Part shown: one piece after another, positions 15,737 to 24,116 of the stretch
Position numbering within the stretch: the stretch's first letter is position 1
How the letters are laid out: every line of letters begins with the position of its first letter
Assembly: GCA_029861425.1 (NCBI GenBank)
Contig: JAOTZH010000017.1
Span: 1 to 33,608, forward strand
Direction of reading: 5' to 3'
From: Gemmatimonadota bacterium
Lineage (GTDB): Bacteria > Gemmatimonadota > Gemmatimonadetes > Palauibacterales > Palauibacteraceae
Length of the DNA: 33,608 nt
The notes under the pieces: generated by a model
Told to the model about the DNA's origin: nothing
Databases searched by the model: none
Seen by the model: only the letters and a program-made list of their open reading frames with translations
Translations under genes and position numbers: made by a program

Positions 15737-16942
15737 ATGACCGCGCACACCCTCTATGACTTCGTGACGGACCGTCTGGGGCCGCGACTCCACGTCGTGC
15801 ACCCGAGTGGACGCTGGTTGTTCGTGGCGAACTTCGCGTCCAACGACCTCTCGGTCCTGTCGATCGACCCCGATAGCGGCCGGCTGGCCGACGTCCCGGG
15901 ATCTCCCTACCCGGTCGGCGAGGGTCCCCGCGGGGTGGGCGTGGACCCCTCCGGCGACTTCGTCTTCGCGGCGAACTGGACCGGGCATTCGCTCTCGACG
16001 TTTCGCGTGTCTCCTGACGGGAGCCTCCAGGAGGTCCCCGGGTCTCCGTTCGCGACGGGTCGAAACCCCAGGGGCACCCGGTTGGCGCACGGGGGTCGAT
16101 TCGCGTACGTGGCGAACGCGGGCTCCGGCGACATCACCGGGTTCACGGTCGACCGGACGACGGGGAGTTTGACGCCGTGTCCTGGCTCGCCCTACCCCTG
16201 CGCCCCGGAGCCGCGCGCGATGACGGTGAGCTTCGACGACTCGTTCGCGTTTACGGTTCACGGCCCGTCCGCCGAGATCTCCTCGTTCAGGATCGACGCG
16301 GAGTCCGGCGACCTCGCGCCGGCCGACGGATCGCCGTTCTCGACCACCGCGGACCCGCGCTTCGCGGTCGTCAGCCCGGACGGGACCCGGGTGTTCGTCG
16401 CCTGTCAGGAGTCGAATCGGCTGCACAAATTCGATCTCGAGGAGCAGACGGGGGTCCTTCACGAGACGGAGCCTCCCCTTCGCACCCGTCGCCGCCCTTT
16501 CCAGGCCCTCGTCCACGAGAGCGGGCGCTTTCTGTACGTCGCGAACCAGCGTTCCGGCTCGATCTCGGGCTGGTGTCTCGACACCCGAGCCGGCAGGCCC
16601 CGGCGGCTGCGCGGATCGCCCTGGGCGACGGGAAAGCGACCGGTCTGGCCGACGTTCGATCCCTCGGGTCGGTTCCTCTATGTGGCGAACAAGCGCTCGG
16701 GCGACATCTCCGGGTTCGCCATCGATTCCGATTCCGGGCGTCTGCGGCCACTGCCCGGTTCACCCTACCGGGCGGGCGAGCGACCGCGGGCGGTCACGAT
16801 GGACCCGGCGGGCCGGTTCGCGATCGCTGTGAACGAGGCGTCCGATGACGTGTCGGTGTTCGCGAGCGACCCGCGCAACGGCGTCCTGACGCCCGTCCCC
16901 GGATCGCCGTTTCCGGCGGGCAGCATTCAGCGGTCGGAATGA
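15737..16942 (+). CDS. Beta-propeller repeat protein (lactonase/YncE-like)
   Basis: The 401-residue product consists almost wholly of eight repeats of about 48 residues. Each has a strand like FLYVAN, a turn NxxSGDISGF, then a DxxSGxL and PGSP segment; PGSP-like turns fall near residues 53, 100, 148, 196, 291, 339 and 387, with one degenerate unit near 250. This is the pattern of lactonase/YncE-type propellers. The residues needed for 6-phosphogluconolactonase activity cannot be judged from sequence alone. There is no signal peptide at the chosen ATG, and the ribosome site (CGGAGA) is very close, so the start is uncertain. It overlaps the deacetylase gene as ATGA, which ties it to glycan work. 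Confidence 0.85.
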   Translation: MTAHTLYDFVTDRLGPRLHVVHPSGRWLFVANFASNDLSVLSIDPDSGRLADVPGSPYPVGEGPRGVGVDPSGDFVFAANWTGHSLSTFRVSPDGSLQEVPGSPFATGRNPRGTRLAHGGRFAYVANAGSGDITGFTVDRTTGSLTPCPGSPYPCAPEPRAMTVSFDDSFAFTVHGPSAEISSFRIDAESGDLAPADGSPFSTTADPRFAVVSPDGTRVFVACQESNRLHKFDLEEQTGVLHETEPPLRTRRRPFQALVHESGRFLYVANQRSGSISGWCLDTRAGRPRRLRGSPWATGKRPVWPTFDPSGRFLYVANKRSGDISGFAIDSDSGRLRPLPGSPYRAGERPRAVTMDPAGRFAIAVNEASDDVSVFASDPRNGVLTPVPGSPFPAGSIQRSE

Positions 16943-17916
16943 AGACCGTCCGGCAGCCCGTCATCCTCATCTACCACCGGGTGACTCGCCTGGAGTCGGA
17001 CCCGCATGGCATCGCGGTCCGCCCCGACCGGTTCCGACGTCAGATGGAGCTGCTCGTGGAGAGGCGACGGCCGGTCACGCTGTCTCGTGCGGTCGATGCC
17101 GTTCTCGACGGCACGGCGGAGGACGGCCTGGCGGCGGTCACGTTCGACGATGGGTACGCGGACAACGCGGGAATCGCGCTGCCCGTTCTGGAAGAACTCG
17201 GCGTGCCGGCCACCGTCTTCGCCGTGAGCGGGTCGCTCGGCTCGGGGCGCGAGTTCTGGTGGGACGAGCTCGAGGCGCTGTTGCTCGGGTCGCACCCGCT
17301 CCCTACCGGGCTCCGGATCCGTGTCGGTGAGAGAAACGTTGCGGTGACGCTCCCCGCGGACGAGTGGTCCGAGACCGTCCGACGTTCGACTCGCGGCTGG
17401 TCGAGCCGCACTCCCGGCTCCCCTCCGACAGCCCGGCACGGCCTCTATGCGACTCTCTTCGACTCCCTGCGGGGGTTAAGCGGCGAGGCGCGGGGGCGGG
17501 CGCTCGACGAGCTCGGACGCTGGGCCGAGTGGACGCCCTCCACGCGGGAGACCCACCGACCCCTCGACGCCGGTGGCCTCGCAAGGCTCGCCGCGAGCGG
17601 GGTCGTCGAGATCGGGGCACATACCGAACACCATCCGGCGTTGTCCTGCCTGTCGCGCACCCGGCGGTGGTCGGAGATTTCGGACGGCCGCCGCCGTCTC
17701 GAGGAGATGGTCGGCCCCGTACGCCACTTCGCGTATCCCTTCGGGGACTCGGGGGGATCGAGACGCCTCGTGCGCAAGGCCGGGTTCGACGCTGCGTTCA
17801 TCACGACCCCAAAAGGAGCGCGGCCGCCGGACCGTTACCGGATCCCCCGAACGTACGTGGGGGATTGGGACGAGTCCGAATTCGCCAGGAGGATCCTCAC
17901 CTCCGCCTCTGCCTGA
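16939..17916 (+). CDS. NodB-type polysaccharide deacetylase
   Basis: ATG 16939 overlaps the previous stop as ATGA. The 325-residue product has the NodB homology signature: ILIYHRV near the start, TFDDGYADN (68-76) with the catalytic and metal Asp70/Asp71, HTEHHP (228-233) with metal His228 and His232, and FAYPFGDSG (about 257-265). An insert of about 100 residues between the first two motifs is variable. There is no signal peptide, so it may work in the cytoplasm on a lipid-linked precursor. NodB-type enzymes remove N-acetyl (or O-acetyl) groups from amino sugars. With sulfotransferase 3 it could expose amines for N-sulfation, as in heparin-type glycans; that is inference. Confidence 0.88.
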   Translation: MKTVRQPVILIYHRVTRLESDPHGIAVRPDRFRRQMELLVERRRPVTLSRAVDAVLDGTAEDGLAAVTFDDGYADNAGIALPVLEELGVPATVFAVSGSLGSGREFWWDELEALLLGSHPLPTGLRIRVGERNVAVTLPADEWSETVRRSTRGWSSRTPGSPPTARHGLYATLFDSLRGLSGEARGRALDELGRWAEWTPSTRETHRPLDAGGLARLAASGVVEIGAHTEHHPALSCLSRTRRWSEISDGRRRLEEMVGPVRHFAYPFGDSGGSRRLVRKAGFDAAFITTPKGARPPDRYRIPRTYVGDWDESEFARRILTSASA

Positions 17917-17932
17917 ACCCGCGAAGTCGTTG

Positions 17933-17968
17933 ATTGCGATCCAGCACGGTAAGCAGCCGGATCGCGAT
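17933..17968. other. Hairpin in the gap before the FemAB gene
   Basis: ATTGCGATCC (17933-17942) can pair over 10 positions, with one G-T wobble, with GGATCGCGAT (17959-17968) around a 16-base loop. It lies 17 bases after the deacetylase stop. No T-run follows, so it may be a weak terminator or a leader structure. The rest of the 169-base gap (17917-18085) is GC-rich and holds further short palindromes but no gene. Confidence 0.35.
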
Positions 17969-18085
17969 GCGGTGCCGTCGCCAAGCATTATTGGGGCGAG
18001 CGGCTTAGCGTGTTGTCCGGCGTGCTAGCGTCGGCCGAGCCCGGCTAGGCCGGCAAACCCCGACCGTCGACCCGACAGGAGCGTC

Positions 18086-19117
18086 GTGGCGGAGACTCGT
18101 CGTCAGATCGAGATCGAGGCGAGCGCTGATCCCGACGGACTGGACGCGTTCGTGACGCGTCAGTCCGGCTGGACCGCATTCCACCTGTCCCCCTGGCGAC
18201 GGGTGATCGAGCGTTCGTTCGGGCACCGCTGCGAGGTGCTCGAGGCCACGCATGACGGGGAGACGGTCGGGGTGCTTCCGCTGGTGACGGTGAAGAGCCT
18301 CCTGTTCGGCCACTACATCGTCTCGATGCCGTTCGTCAGCTACGGAGGCCCGCTCGGGACGGACGAAGCGATCGCTGCCCTGTGCGAGCATGCGTCGACG
18401 CTGGCCGAGCGCCGCTCCGCGGATCTGCTGGAGCTACGCGCGCGCGGACCGACACCGGTCGACATGCACGTATCGACCCGCAAGGTCACGGTCGTTCTGG
18501 ACCTTCCGGGCGACCCCACCGCGTTGTGGGATGGGCTGAAGGCGAAGGTTCGCAGCCAGGTCCGACGACCCATGAAGGAGGGGTACGAGACGCGTTTCGG
18601 CGCTGACCAGATCGATCCGTTCTGGACGGTGTTCTCACGCCACATGCGGGATCTGGGGACGCCCGTCCTGCCGCGCCGGTTCTTTCACGATCTCGGATCG
18701 GAGCTCGGAGAGACGGTGACGTTCGGGTGCGTGTACGACGGGGATGCGCCAATCGCCGCCGGCTGCACGATCGAGTGGGGGGAAGAGGCCGAGATCACCT
18801 GGGCCTCTTCGCTTCGGAGCTACAACCGCACCGCCCCGAACATGCTCCTCTACTGGTCCTTCCTGGAGCGATCGATCGAGGCCGGTCACAAGAGGTTCAA
18901 CTTCGGACGCTGCTCGCCGGGGGAGGGAACGCACCGCTTCAAGCTCCAGTGGGGCGGGCGGGACGAGCCGCTGCACTGGCTGCAGCGCACGGGCGGACGG
19001 AGCAAGACGCCATCGCCCGACGACAGGGGGTTCGGGCTCGCCGTCCAGGTATGGCAGAAGCTTCCGCTGGGTGTGGCGAACCTCCTGGGCCCGCGTATCG
19101 TCCGGAACATCCCGTGA
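18086..19117 (+). CDS. FemAB-like / GNAT-fold protein of exopolysaccharide systems
   Basis: GTG 18086 has AGGAG 6-7 bases upstream. The 343-residue product resembles the FemAB-related proteins found with PEP-CTERM/exopolysaccharide loci: WTAFHLSPWRRVIERSFGH near the start, ETVGVLPLVTVKS and a first acetyltransferase-like half, then RSQVRRPMKEGYE and DGDAPIAAGCTIEWG, NMLLYWSFLERSIEAGHKRFNFGRC and HRFKLQWGG. These proteins have two GNAT folds and transfer acyl or aminoacyl groups. No exosortase or PEP-CTERM target gene is in the window. It is 13 bases upstream of the DegT-type gene. A role in modifying an amino sugar of the local glycan is plausible, since the next gene is a PLP enzyme of sugar type. 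Confidence 0.83.
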   Translation: MAETRRQIEIEASADPDGLDAFVTRQSGWTAFHLSPWRRVIERSFGHRCEVLEATHDGETVGVLPLVTVKSLLFGHYIVSMPFVSYGGPLGTDEAIAALCEHASTLAERRSADLLELRARGPTPVDMHVSTRKVTVVLDLPGDPTALWDGLKAKVRSQVRRPMKEGYETRFGADQIDPFWTVFSRHMRDLGTPVLPRRFFHDLGSELGETVTFGCVYDGDAPIAAGCTIEWGEEAEITWASSLRSYNRTAPNMLLYWSFLERSIEAGHKRFNFGRCSPGEGTHRFKLQWGGRDEPLHWLQRTGGRSKTPSPDDRGFGLAVQVWQKLPLGVANLLGPRIVRNIP

Positions 19118-19130
19118 CACCTTGAGGACG

Positions 19131-20312
19131 GTGCCGCCGGCACGGTCTCCCATCGCGCCGTCTTCGATCGCCCGTGGCGCGACCGCGGTGTTCACCGCCG
19201 GCGGACGACGGGGTCTCCTCGGCTCGCTTCTCGAGCTGTACGGCGCCGACGCGGGTCTCCTCGCGAACAGCGGCACGGCGGCCCTGACGCTCGCGCTCCG
19301 CGCCGCGCGGGCGTCCGGACGCGACACGGCAGCGTTCCCCGCGTATTGCTGCTACGATCTCGTAACCGCCGCCGTTGGGGCGGGCGTCCGCGTCCTCCTC
19401 TACGACGTCGTGCCCGAAACCCTCGAACCCGACGAATCCTCTCTCGAGCGTGTCCTCGACCGAGGGGCGCGGGTTCTGGTCGGAGCTCATCTGTTCGGGG
19501 TGCCGATGTCTGCCGACCGGCTGCGCGAGCGCTGCCTCGAGAGCGACGTTTTGTTCATCGAGGACGCGGCCCAGGAAGCCGGTAGCCACGTGGCCGGCCG
19601 TCGCGCCGGAGCGTTCGGGTCGTTCACCGTCCTGTCGTTCGGACGGGGCAAGGGTCTTACGGGCGGGTCGGGCGGAGCGCTCCTCGCCCGGGACGATCAC
19701 GGAACCGACTTGTTGCGCGGGATCGGGGACCTGTCGCCAGGCGGTCGGGGAGCGGGTGACGTGGCGACCGCGACCGCCCTCTGGGTCCTCGGCCGGCCGG
19801 CGCTGTTCGGTCTGCCGCGCGCGATTCCGGGTCTCCACGTGGGTGAGACGGTGTACAGACCTCCGACAGAACCGACCGGGATCTCGGCGGCGGCCGCGTC
19901 GATCGTTCGGGCGAACATGCGGCTGCTTCCCGGGGAGGTCGACGCTCGCTCGCGGACGGCGACCGATCTGATCGCCGCGTGTCCGCCGGACTCTTCGGTT
20001 CGTCCCGTCCGCCCGCATCGAGACGACGTCGAGGCCGGGTGGCTTCGCCTCCCGGTTCTGATCGATGACGAAGTCGTCGCCAGTGCGGCCGCGACGGCCG
20101 GGCGACTGGGGATCGCGAGCGGGTACGCGAAGCCGCTGAGCGAAGTCGAAGCGGTCCGCCCGCTTCTGGTCGACCCCGCGGGCACCTACCCGGGGGCGAG
20201 CCGGCTCGCCACGGCACTGTTTACACTCCCCACGCATGGCTGGTTGTCGGAGCGGGACCGGGATGCGCTGGAGCGTTGGTTGGGCGGGTTGAAGCGAGGG
20301 GCAACAGGGTGA
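19131..20312 (+). CDS. DegT/DnrJ/EryC1-family PLP-dependent aminotransferase
   Basis: GTG 19131 follows GAGG closely; a TTG at 19122 is the alternative. The upstream frame to 18744 overlaps the FemAB gene and is not used. The product has 393 residues. NSGTAALTLALRAAR (46-60) binds the PLP phosphate, FIEDAAQEAG (142-151) supplies Asp145, and SFGRGKGLTGGSGG (169-182) carries the likely PLP lysine K174. This layout is that of sugar aminotransferases of surface polysaccharides and antibiotics, which add an amine to a keto-sugar nucleotide. The typical start is shorter here and the C-terminal half is divergent. Overlap of its stop with the multicopper oxidase start (GTGA) links both genes. Confidence 0.85.
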   Translation: MPPARSPIAPSSIARGATAVFTAGGRRGLLGSLLELYGADAGLLANSGTAALTLALRAARASGRDTAAFPAYCCYDLVTAAVGAGVRVLLYDVVPETLEPDESSLERVLDRGARVLVGAHLFGVPMSADRLRERCLESDVLFIEDAAQEAGSHVAGRRAGAFGSFTVLSFGRGKGLTGGSGGALLARDDHGTDLLRGIGDLSPGGRGAGDVATATALWVLGRPALFGLPRAIPGLHVGETVYRPPTEPTGISAAAASIVRANMRLLPGEVDARSRTATDLIAACPPDSSVRPVRPHRDDVEAGWLRLPVLIDDEVVASAAATAGRLGIASGYAKPLSEVEAVRPLLVDPAGTYPGASRLATALFTLPTHGWLSERDRDALERWLGGLKRGATG

Positions 20313-22657
20313 GCCGGACCCGCCGGGGGGTACGCGTCCGCGTGCCAGGTCCAGCCGCAGCGCTCGTGTCGCTCGCCGCCGTCCTCTCCGTGGAGTCGAC
20401 CGCGGCGCAGGTGCAGGGGGTTTCGCCTCGTTGCGCCGACCGGCCGGCGGCGACCGGAGCCCTCGTCGGTGGCCTGGTCGACGATGCGCCCGCCGGAGGT
20501 CCGCGCGCCGCGGGCGGCTTCGGCCAACGGCCGGCGTCCGATCTCCACTGCATCGACCTGTTCCCGACCGCTCGCGGGGGCGGGGCGGCCGGCGTGATCG
20601 AGCTCGTGCGGCCCTCCACCCCGTTCGGCGTGGCCGTCGCGCCTTCCGGGCACCACGTCAGCGATCTCGTCGCCTGGATCGCGGGGCTGCCGGACCCGTC
20701 GACTCTCGGCGACTACACGACGTTCGTGGCCTGGGCGACCCCGCTCACGCTCGACCCGGTCGTGAACATCGGCGTCGTCACGAACGGCGAGAACCGCCTG
20801 GATGCTGTCGCGTTCAACAAGTACCTGATCATGGTGAGCGCCGAGGCGTCGGCGGTCGTGACGGAGCGCGAGGGACCCCTCGTGCTCCGCGGCCGGTCGC
20901 CCTCGAGCAAGATGGAAGCGCACGACCTGCTCGCGACCGCCCCATCCGCCACTCAACGAGGGGCCGGGCGGCGGCCGGATCGGGGTCCGAACGCCGAGCC
21001 GTGGACACGACCGCCGGGCTACCCCGGAGTCCCGATGCTGCCGGGTCTGCTGGATCTCGAGCCCCACTCCGATCCATGGCTGCCCGACAGGGATCCGACG
21101 ACGCTGCCCGAGGTGCGGCCCGGCGACGTGGTCGACTTGCCGGACGGCGGGACGCTCGATCTCGAGGCCGGGTTCGTGCGGCGCACGGTCGGCAATCGAA
21201 CCCTGACGATGATGGCCTTCAACGGTCAGCAGCCCGGGCCCCTGATCCGAGTCATGGCAGGCTCCACCATCTTCGTGAACTTCACGAACAACACGTCGCT
21301 CCCGACCGCGGTCCACTGGCACGGTGTGCGGCTCGACAACCGGTTCGATGGGGTACCCGGCGTCACGCAGGATCCTGTCGAGCCGGGCGAGAGCTTCCGC
21401 TACCAGATCTTCTTCCGCGATGCGGGGATCTACTGGTACCACCCGCACCACCGCGAGGACATCCAGCAGGAGCTCGGGCTCTACGGCAACATGCTCGTCG
21501 CGTCGCCAGATCCGGACTACTACGGGCCGGCGCACCGCGACGAGGCGCTGATCCTCGACGACCTCCTGCTGGATGACGACGGCGTCGTCCCGTTCGGCGA
21601 CCAGTCGGCGAACTACATGCTCATGGGCCGCTTCGGAAACACGATGCTCATCAACGGGGAACCGACGGCCCTCCCGGACACCCCGCTCGGGTATGTCCTC
21701 GATGTGGATAGTGGAGAGGTCGTCCGCTTCCATGTCACGAACGCGTCGAACACCCGGACCTTCAACCTGTCCATGATTCAGAGAGGCGGGCTCGATGCAG
21801 TGGCTGACGCCGCAGTCGACCCGGCCCGTGCGCTGGATTCCCGCCTGCGCATGAAGGTGGTGGCGTCCGATGTCGGTCGGTTCGAGCGGGAGGAGTTCGT
21901 CTCCTCGCTCGTGATCGCCCCCGCCGAGCGCTTCGTCGTCGAGGTGCAGTTTCCCGAAGAAGGCTCCTACTTCCTCGTAAACCAGGTTCAGGGGATCAAC
22001 CACCGTCAGGGCGTCTTTCGCGAGGAATGGCGAACCCTCGGGGTGATCCGGGGCGGGGCCGACCGCGCCGAGCCGGACCTGTCGCGCGCGTTCGCGAGGT
22101 TGCGGGAGAACGCCGACGTCATCGCGGAGATCGACGGGCTGCGCCCCGAGTTCGACCGACCGGTCGATCATCAGCTCGTCATGACGCTGTCTGTCGACAG
22201 TCTCCCGCTCCCGATCGAGCAGTCCATGAACTACGACTGGATCTACTTCAATCCCGTCGAATGGACCGGCACGATGCCGATGATGAACTGGGCGACCACA
22301 GGTCGGGAGGTGCAGTGGCGGCTCCTCGATCCCGACACCGGCGCCGAGAACGAGGACATCGAGTGGTCGTTCCGCGTGGGGGACGTCGTGAAGATCCGCG
22401 TGCACAACGACCGCGACGCGTTCCATGCGATGCAGCACCCGCTTCACATCCACGGACAGCGGTTTCTCGTCCTCGAGCAGGACGGGGTCGAGAACGACAA
22501 CCTCGTCTGGAAGGACACGGTCCTGTTGCCCGTCGGATCGACCACGGACATCCTCCTTGAGCTGTCGAACCCCGGTCGCTGGATGGTCCACTGCCATATC
22601 GCCGAGCACCTCGAATCCGGTATGAAGCTCGTGATGGAAGTGGCCGGCCCGTCGTAG
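20309..22657 (+). CDS. Exported multicopper oxidase with extra N-terminal domain
   Basis: GTG 20309 overlaps the previous stop as GTGA, giving 782 residues. A hydrophobic stretch at 14-33 with STAAQ looks like a signal peptide. All four copper-ligand regions are present: HWHG (336-339), HPHH (378-381), HPLHIHG (710-716) and HCHIAEHLESGM (761-772), with Met772 as the likely axial type 1 ligand. Cupredoxin domains thus span about 265-780. Residues 75-210 form an additional region (DLHCIDLFPTARG, GHHVSDLVAWIAGLPD, YTTFVAWATPLTLDP, NKYLIMVSAEAS) without a known function to me; a low-complexity linker rich in Arg and Pro follows. It would oxidise phenols, metals or other donors in the envelope. 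Confidence 0.9.
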   Translation: MSRTRRGVRVRVPGPAAALVSLAAVLSVESTAAQVQGVSPRCADRPAATGALVGGLVDDAPAGGPRAAGGFGQRPASDLHCIDLFPTARGGGAAGVIELVRPSTPFGVAVAPSGHHVSDLVAWIAGLPDPSTLGDYTTFVAWATPLTLDPVVNIGVVTNGENRLDAVAFNKYLIMVSAEASAVVTEREGPLVLRGRSPSSKMEAHDLLATAPSATQRGAGRRPDRGPNAEPWTRPPGYPGVPMLPGLLDLEPHSDPWLPDRDPTTLPEVRPGDVVDLPDGGTLDLEAGFVRRTVGNRTLTMMAFNGQQPGPLIRVMAGSTIFVNFTNNTSLPTAVHWHGVRLDNRFDGVPGVTQDPVEPGESFRYQIFFRDAGIYWYHPHHREDIQQELGLYGNMLVASPDPDYYGPAHRDEALILDDLLLDDDGVVPFGDQSANYMLMGRFGNTMLINGEPTALPDTPLGYVLDVDSGEVVRFHVTNASNTRTFNLSMIQRGGLDAVADAAVDPARALDSRLRMKVVASDVGRFEREEFVSSLVIAPAERFVVEVQFPEEGSYFLVNQVQGINHRQGVFREEWRTLGVIRGGADRAEPDLSRAFARLRENADVIAEIDGLRPEFDRPVDHQLVMTLSVDSLPLPIEQSMNYDWIYFNPVEWTGTMPMMNWATTGREVQWRLLDPDTGAENEDIEWSFRVGDVVKIRVHNDRDAFHAMQHPLHIHGQRFLVLEQDGVENDNLVWKDTVLLPVGSTTDILLELSNPGRWMVHCHIAEHLESGMKLVMEVAGPS

Positions 22658-22671
22658 AAAGGAACTCCCTC

Positions 22672-24111
22672 ATGCGTTCGTTCCGCCTCTCCCTACTCCC
22701 GATCGTGGCGCTGGTCGCCGCGGTTCTCGCCCCGTCGCCTGCCGAGGCCCAGCGCGTCGCCCGGCAGTTCCAGCAGTATGTGGCGGTCGATGCGCCCGTC
22801 GTCGCGCTCACGAACGCCAAGGTCATCGACGGCACGGGGGCACCCGCGGCTACCGGGCAGACGGTCCTGATCCGCGGCGACCGGATCGAGGCGGTCGGAC
22901 CGAACGAGCGCGTCGCGGTACCGGCCGACGCGGAGATCCTGGACATGACCGGACACACCGTGATTCCGGGGCTCGTCGGTCTTCACAACCACAGCTACTA
23001 CACGGGCGGGAACGGCCGCGCCGCGCAGCTGTCGTTCTCGGGCTCCCGGCTGTATCTGGCGTCCGGCGTGACCACGATCCGCACGACGGGGGCTCGGGCT
23101 CCGTATGAAGAGCTCAACCTGAAGAACGAGATCGAATCGGGTCGCGCGATCGGGCCGTCGATGTTCACGACAGGTCCCTATCTGACGGGGGAGCAGGGTT
23201 CGCAGACGATGGCTCGGCTCGACGGGCCGGAGGAGGCCCGTCGTCTCGTCAGGTACTGGGCGGAGGAGGGGGCGAGCTGGTTCAAGGCCTATACGTGGAT
23301 CAGCCGTGACGAACTCGGCGCGGCCATCGACGAGGCCCACGAGAACGGGGTGAAGGTTACCGCTCACCTGTGCTCCGTCGGGTATCGTGAAGCCGTCGCG
23401 CTCGGGATCGACAATCTCGAGCATGGGCTCCTGGCCAACAGCGAGTACTACGAAGGGAAGCGTCCGGACGAGTGCCCACCGGGGTTCCGAAACGGATACG
23501 GCTCGCTCGACGTCGACGGCCCCGAGGTTCAGGCGACCTTCAGGGACATGATCGACAACGACGTCGCGATGACCTCGACGCTGGTCGTCTACGAGATCTC
23601 CGTCCCGGGCCGCCCGCCGATCGATGAGCGTGTCTACGACATCCTGGCCCCCGAGATCGCGGCGGAGGTCCGACAGATCGCGGAACGGATCCGCGGCGCA
23701 AATCTCGAGTCCGGCATCGGCATCCCGCCCGACGTCTATCAGAAGGCGCTCGAGTACGAGTACGCGTTCGTTCAGGCCGGCGGGACGTTGGCCGCCGGGG
23801 TCGATCCCACCGGGTACGGTGCGGCGCCTCCGGGCTATGGCGACCAGAAGAACTTCGAGCTGCTCCTCGAGGCCGGGTTCACGGCCGTGGAGGTCGTTCA
23901 GATCATGAGCGCGAACGGCGCGAAGGTCCTAGGGATCGACGACGAAGTGGGGACGGTGACCGCGGGCAAGATCGCCGATCTCGTGGTGATCGAAGGCGAT
24001 ATCGAGTCCATCGGCCATATTCAGGACACGCGCTATGTGTTCCGCCACGGGATCGGCTGGGACGCACCGAAGCTGATCGACTCGGTGCGCGGCCTCGTCG
24101 GGATCCGGTAG
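22672..24111 (+). CDS. Exported metal-dependent amidohydrolase
   Basis: ATG 22672 has AAAGGAA upstream and gives 479 residues with a Sec signal peptide cleaved near PAEAQ (about 26). The N-terminal beta-sandwich holds LTNAKVIDGTGAPA. The TIM-barrel metal site shows HNH (105-107) in GLHNHSYY, the Lys of SWFKAYTWI (K205), His232 in TAHLCS, His251 in DNLEHG and Asp378 in AAGVDPTG, so the binuclear site is complete. The C-terminal segment GTVTAGKIADLVVIEGD is standard for the superfamily. Related secreted enzymes cleave C-terminal prolyl dipeptides or imidazolone-type rings; substrate cannot be predicted. It lies between the oxidase (14-base gap) and the peptidase (5-base gap). Confidence 0.9.
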   Translation: MRSFRLSLLPIVALVAAVLAPSPAEAQRVARQFQQYVAVDAPVVALTNAKVIDGTGAPAATGQTVLIRGDRIEAVGPNERVAVPADAEILDMTGHTVIPGLVGLHNHSYYTGGNGRAAQLSFSGSRLYLASGVTTIRTTGARAPYEELNLKNEIESGRAIGPSMFTTGPYLTGEQGSQTMARLDGPEEARRLVRYWAEEGASWFKAYTWISRDELGAAIDEAHENGVKVTAHLCSVGYREAVALGIDNLEHGLLANSEYYEGKRPDECPPGFRNGYGSLDVDGPEVQATFRDMIDNDVAMTSTLVVYEISVPGRPPIDERVYDILAPEIAAEVRQIAERIRGANLESGIGIPPDVYQKALEYEYAFVQAGGTLAAGVDPTGYGAAPPGYGDQKNFELLLEAGFTAVEVVQIMSANGAKVLGIDDEVGTVTAGKIADLVVIEGDIESIGHIQDTRYVFRHGIGWDAPKLIDSVRGLVGIR

Positions 24112-24116
24112 AGGAC

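Noticed and set aside
15737-16942. Repeats in this stretch considered as a CRISPR or DNA repeat array
   Set aside because: The periodicity of about 144 bases reflects the protein repeats of the propeller; the DNA copies are diverged and there are no spacers.
18052-18059. GGCAAACC, reminiscent of the start of a cyclic-di-GMP riboswitch
   Set aside because: The paired GGGACGCAAAGCC part and the second helix are absent, and the spacing to the gene is too short.
20186-22609. Long antisense open frame opposite the multicopper oxidase
   Set aside because: It is a shadow of GC-rich codon use; the sense strand carries complete copper motifs, while the antisense product is Arg/His/Pro-rich without domains.
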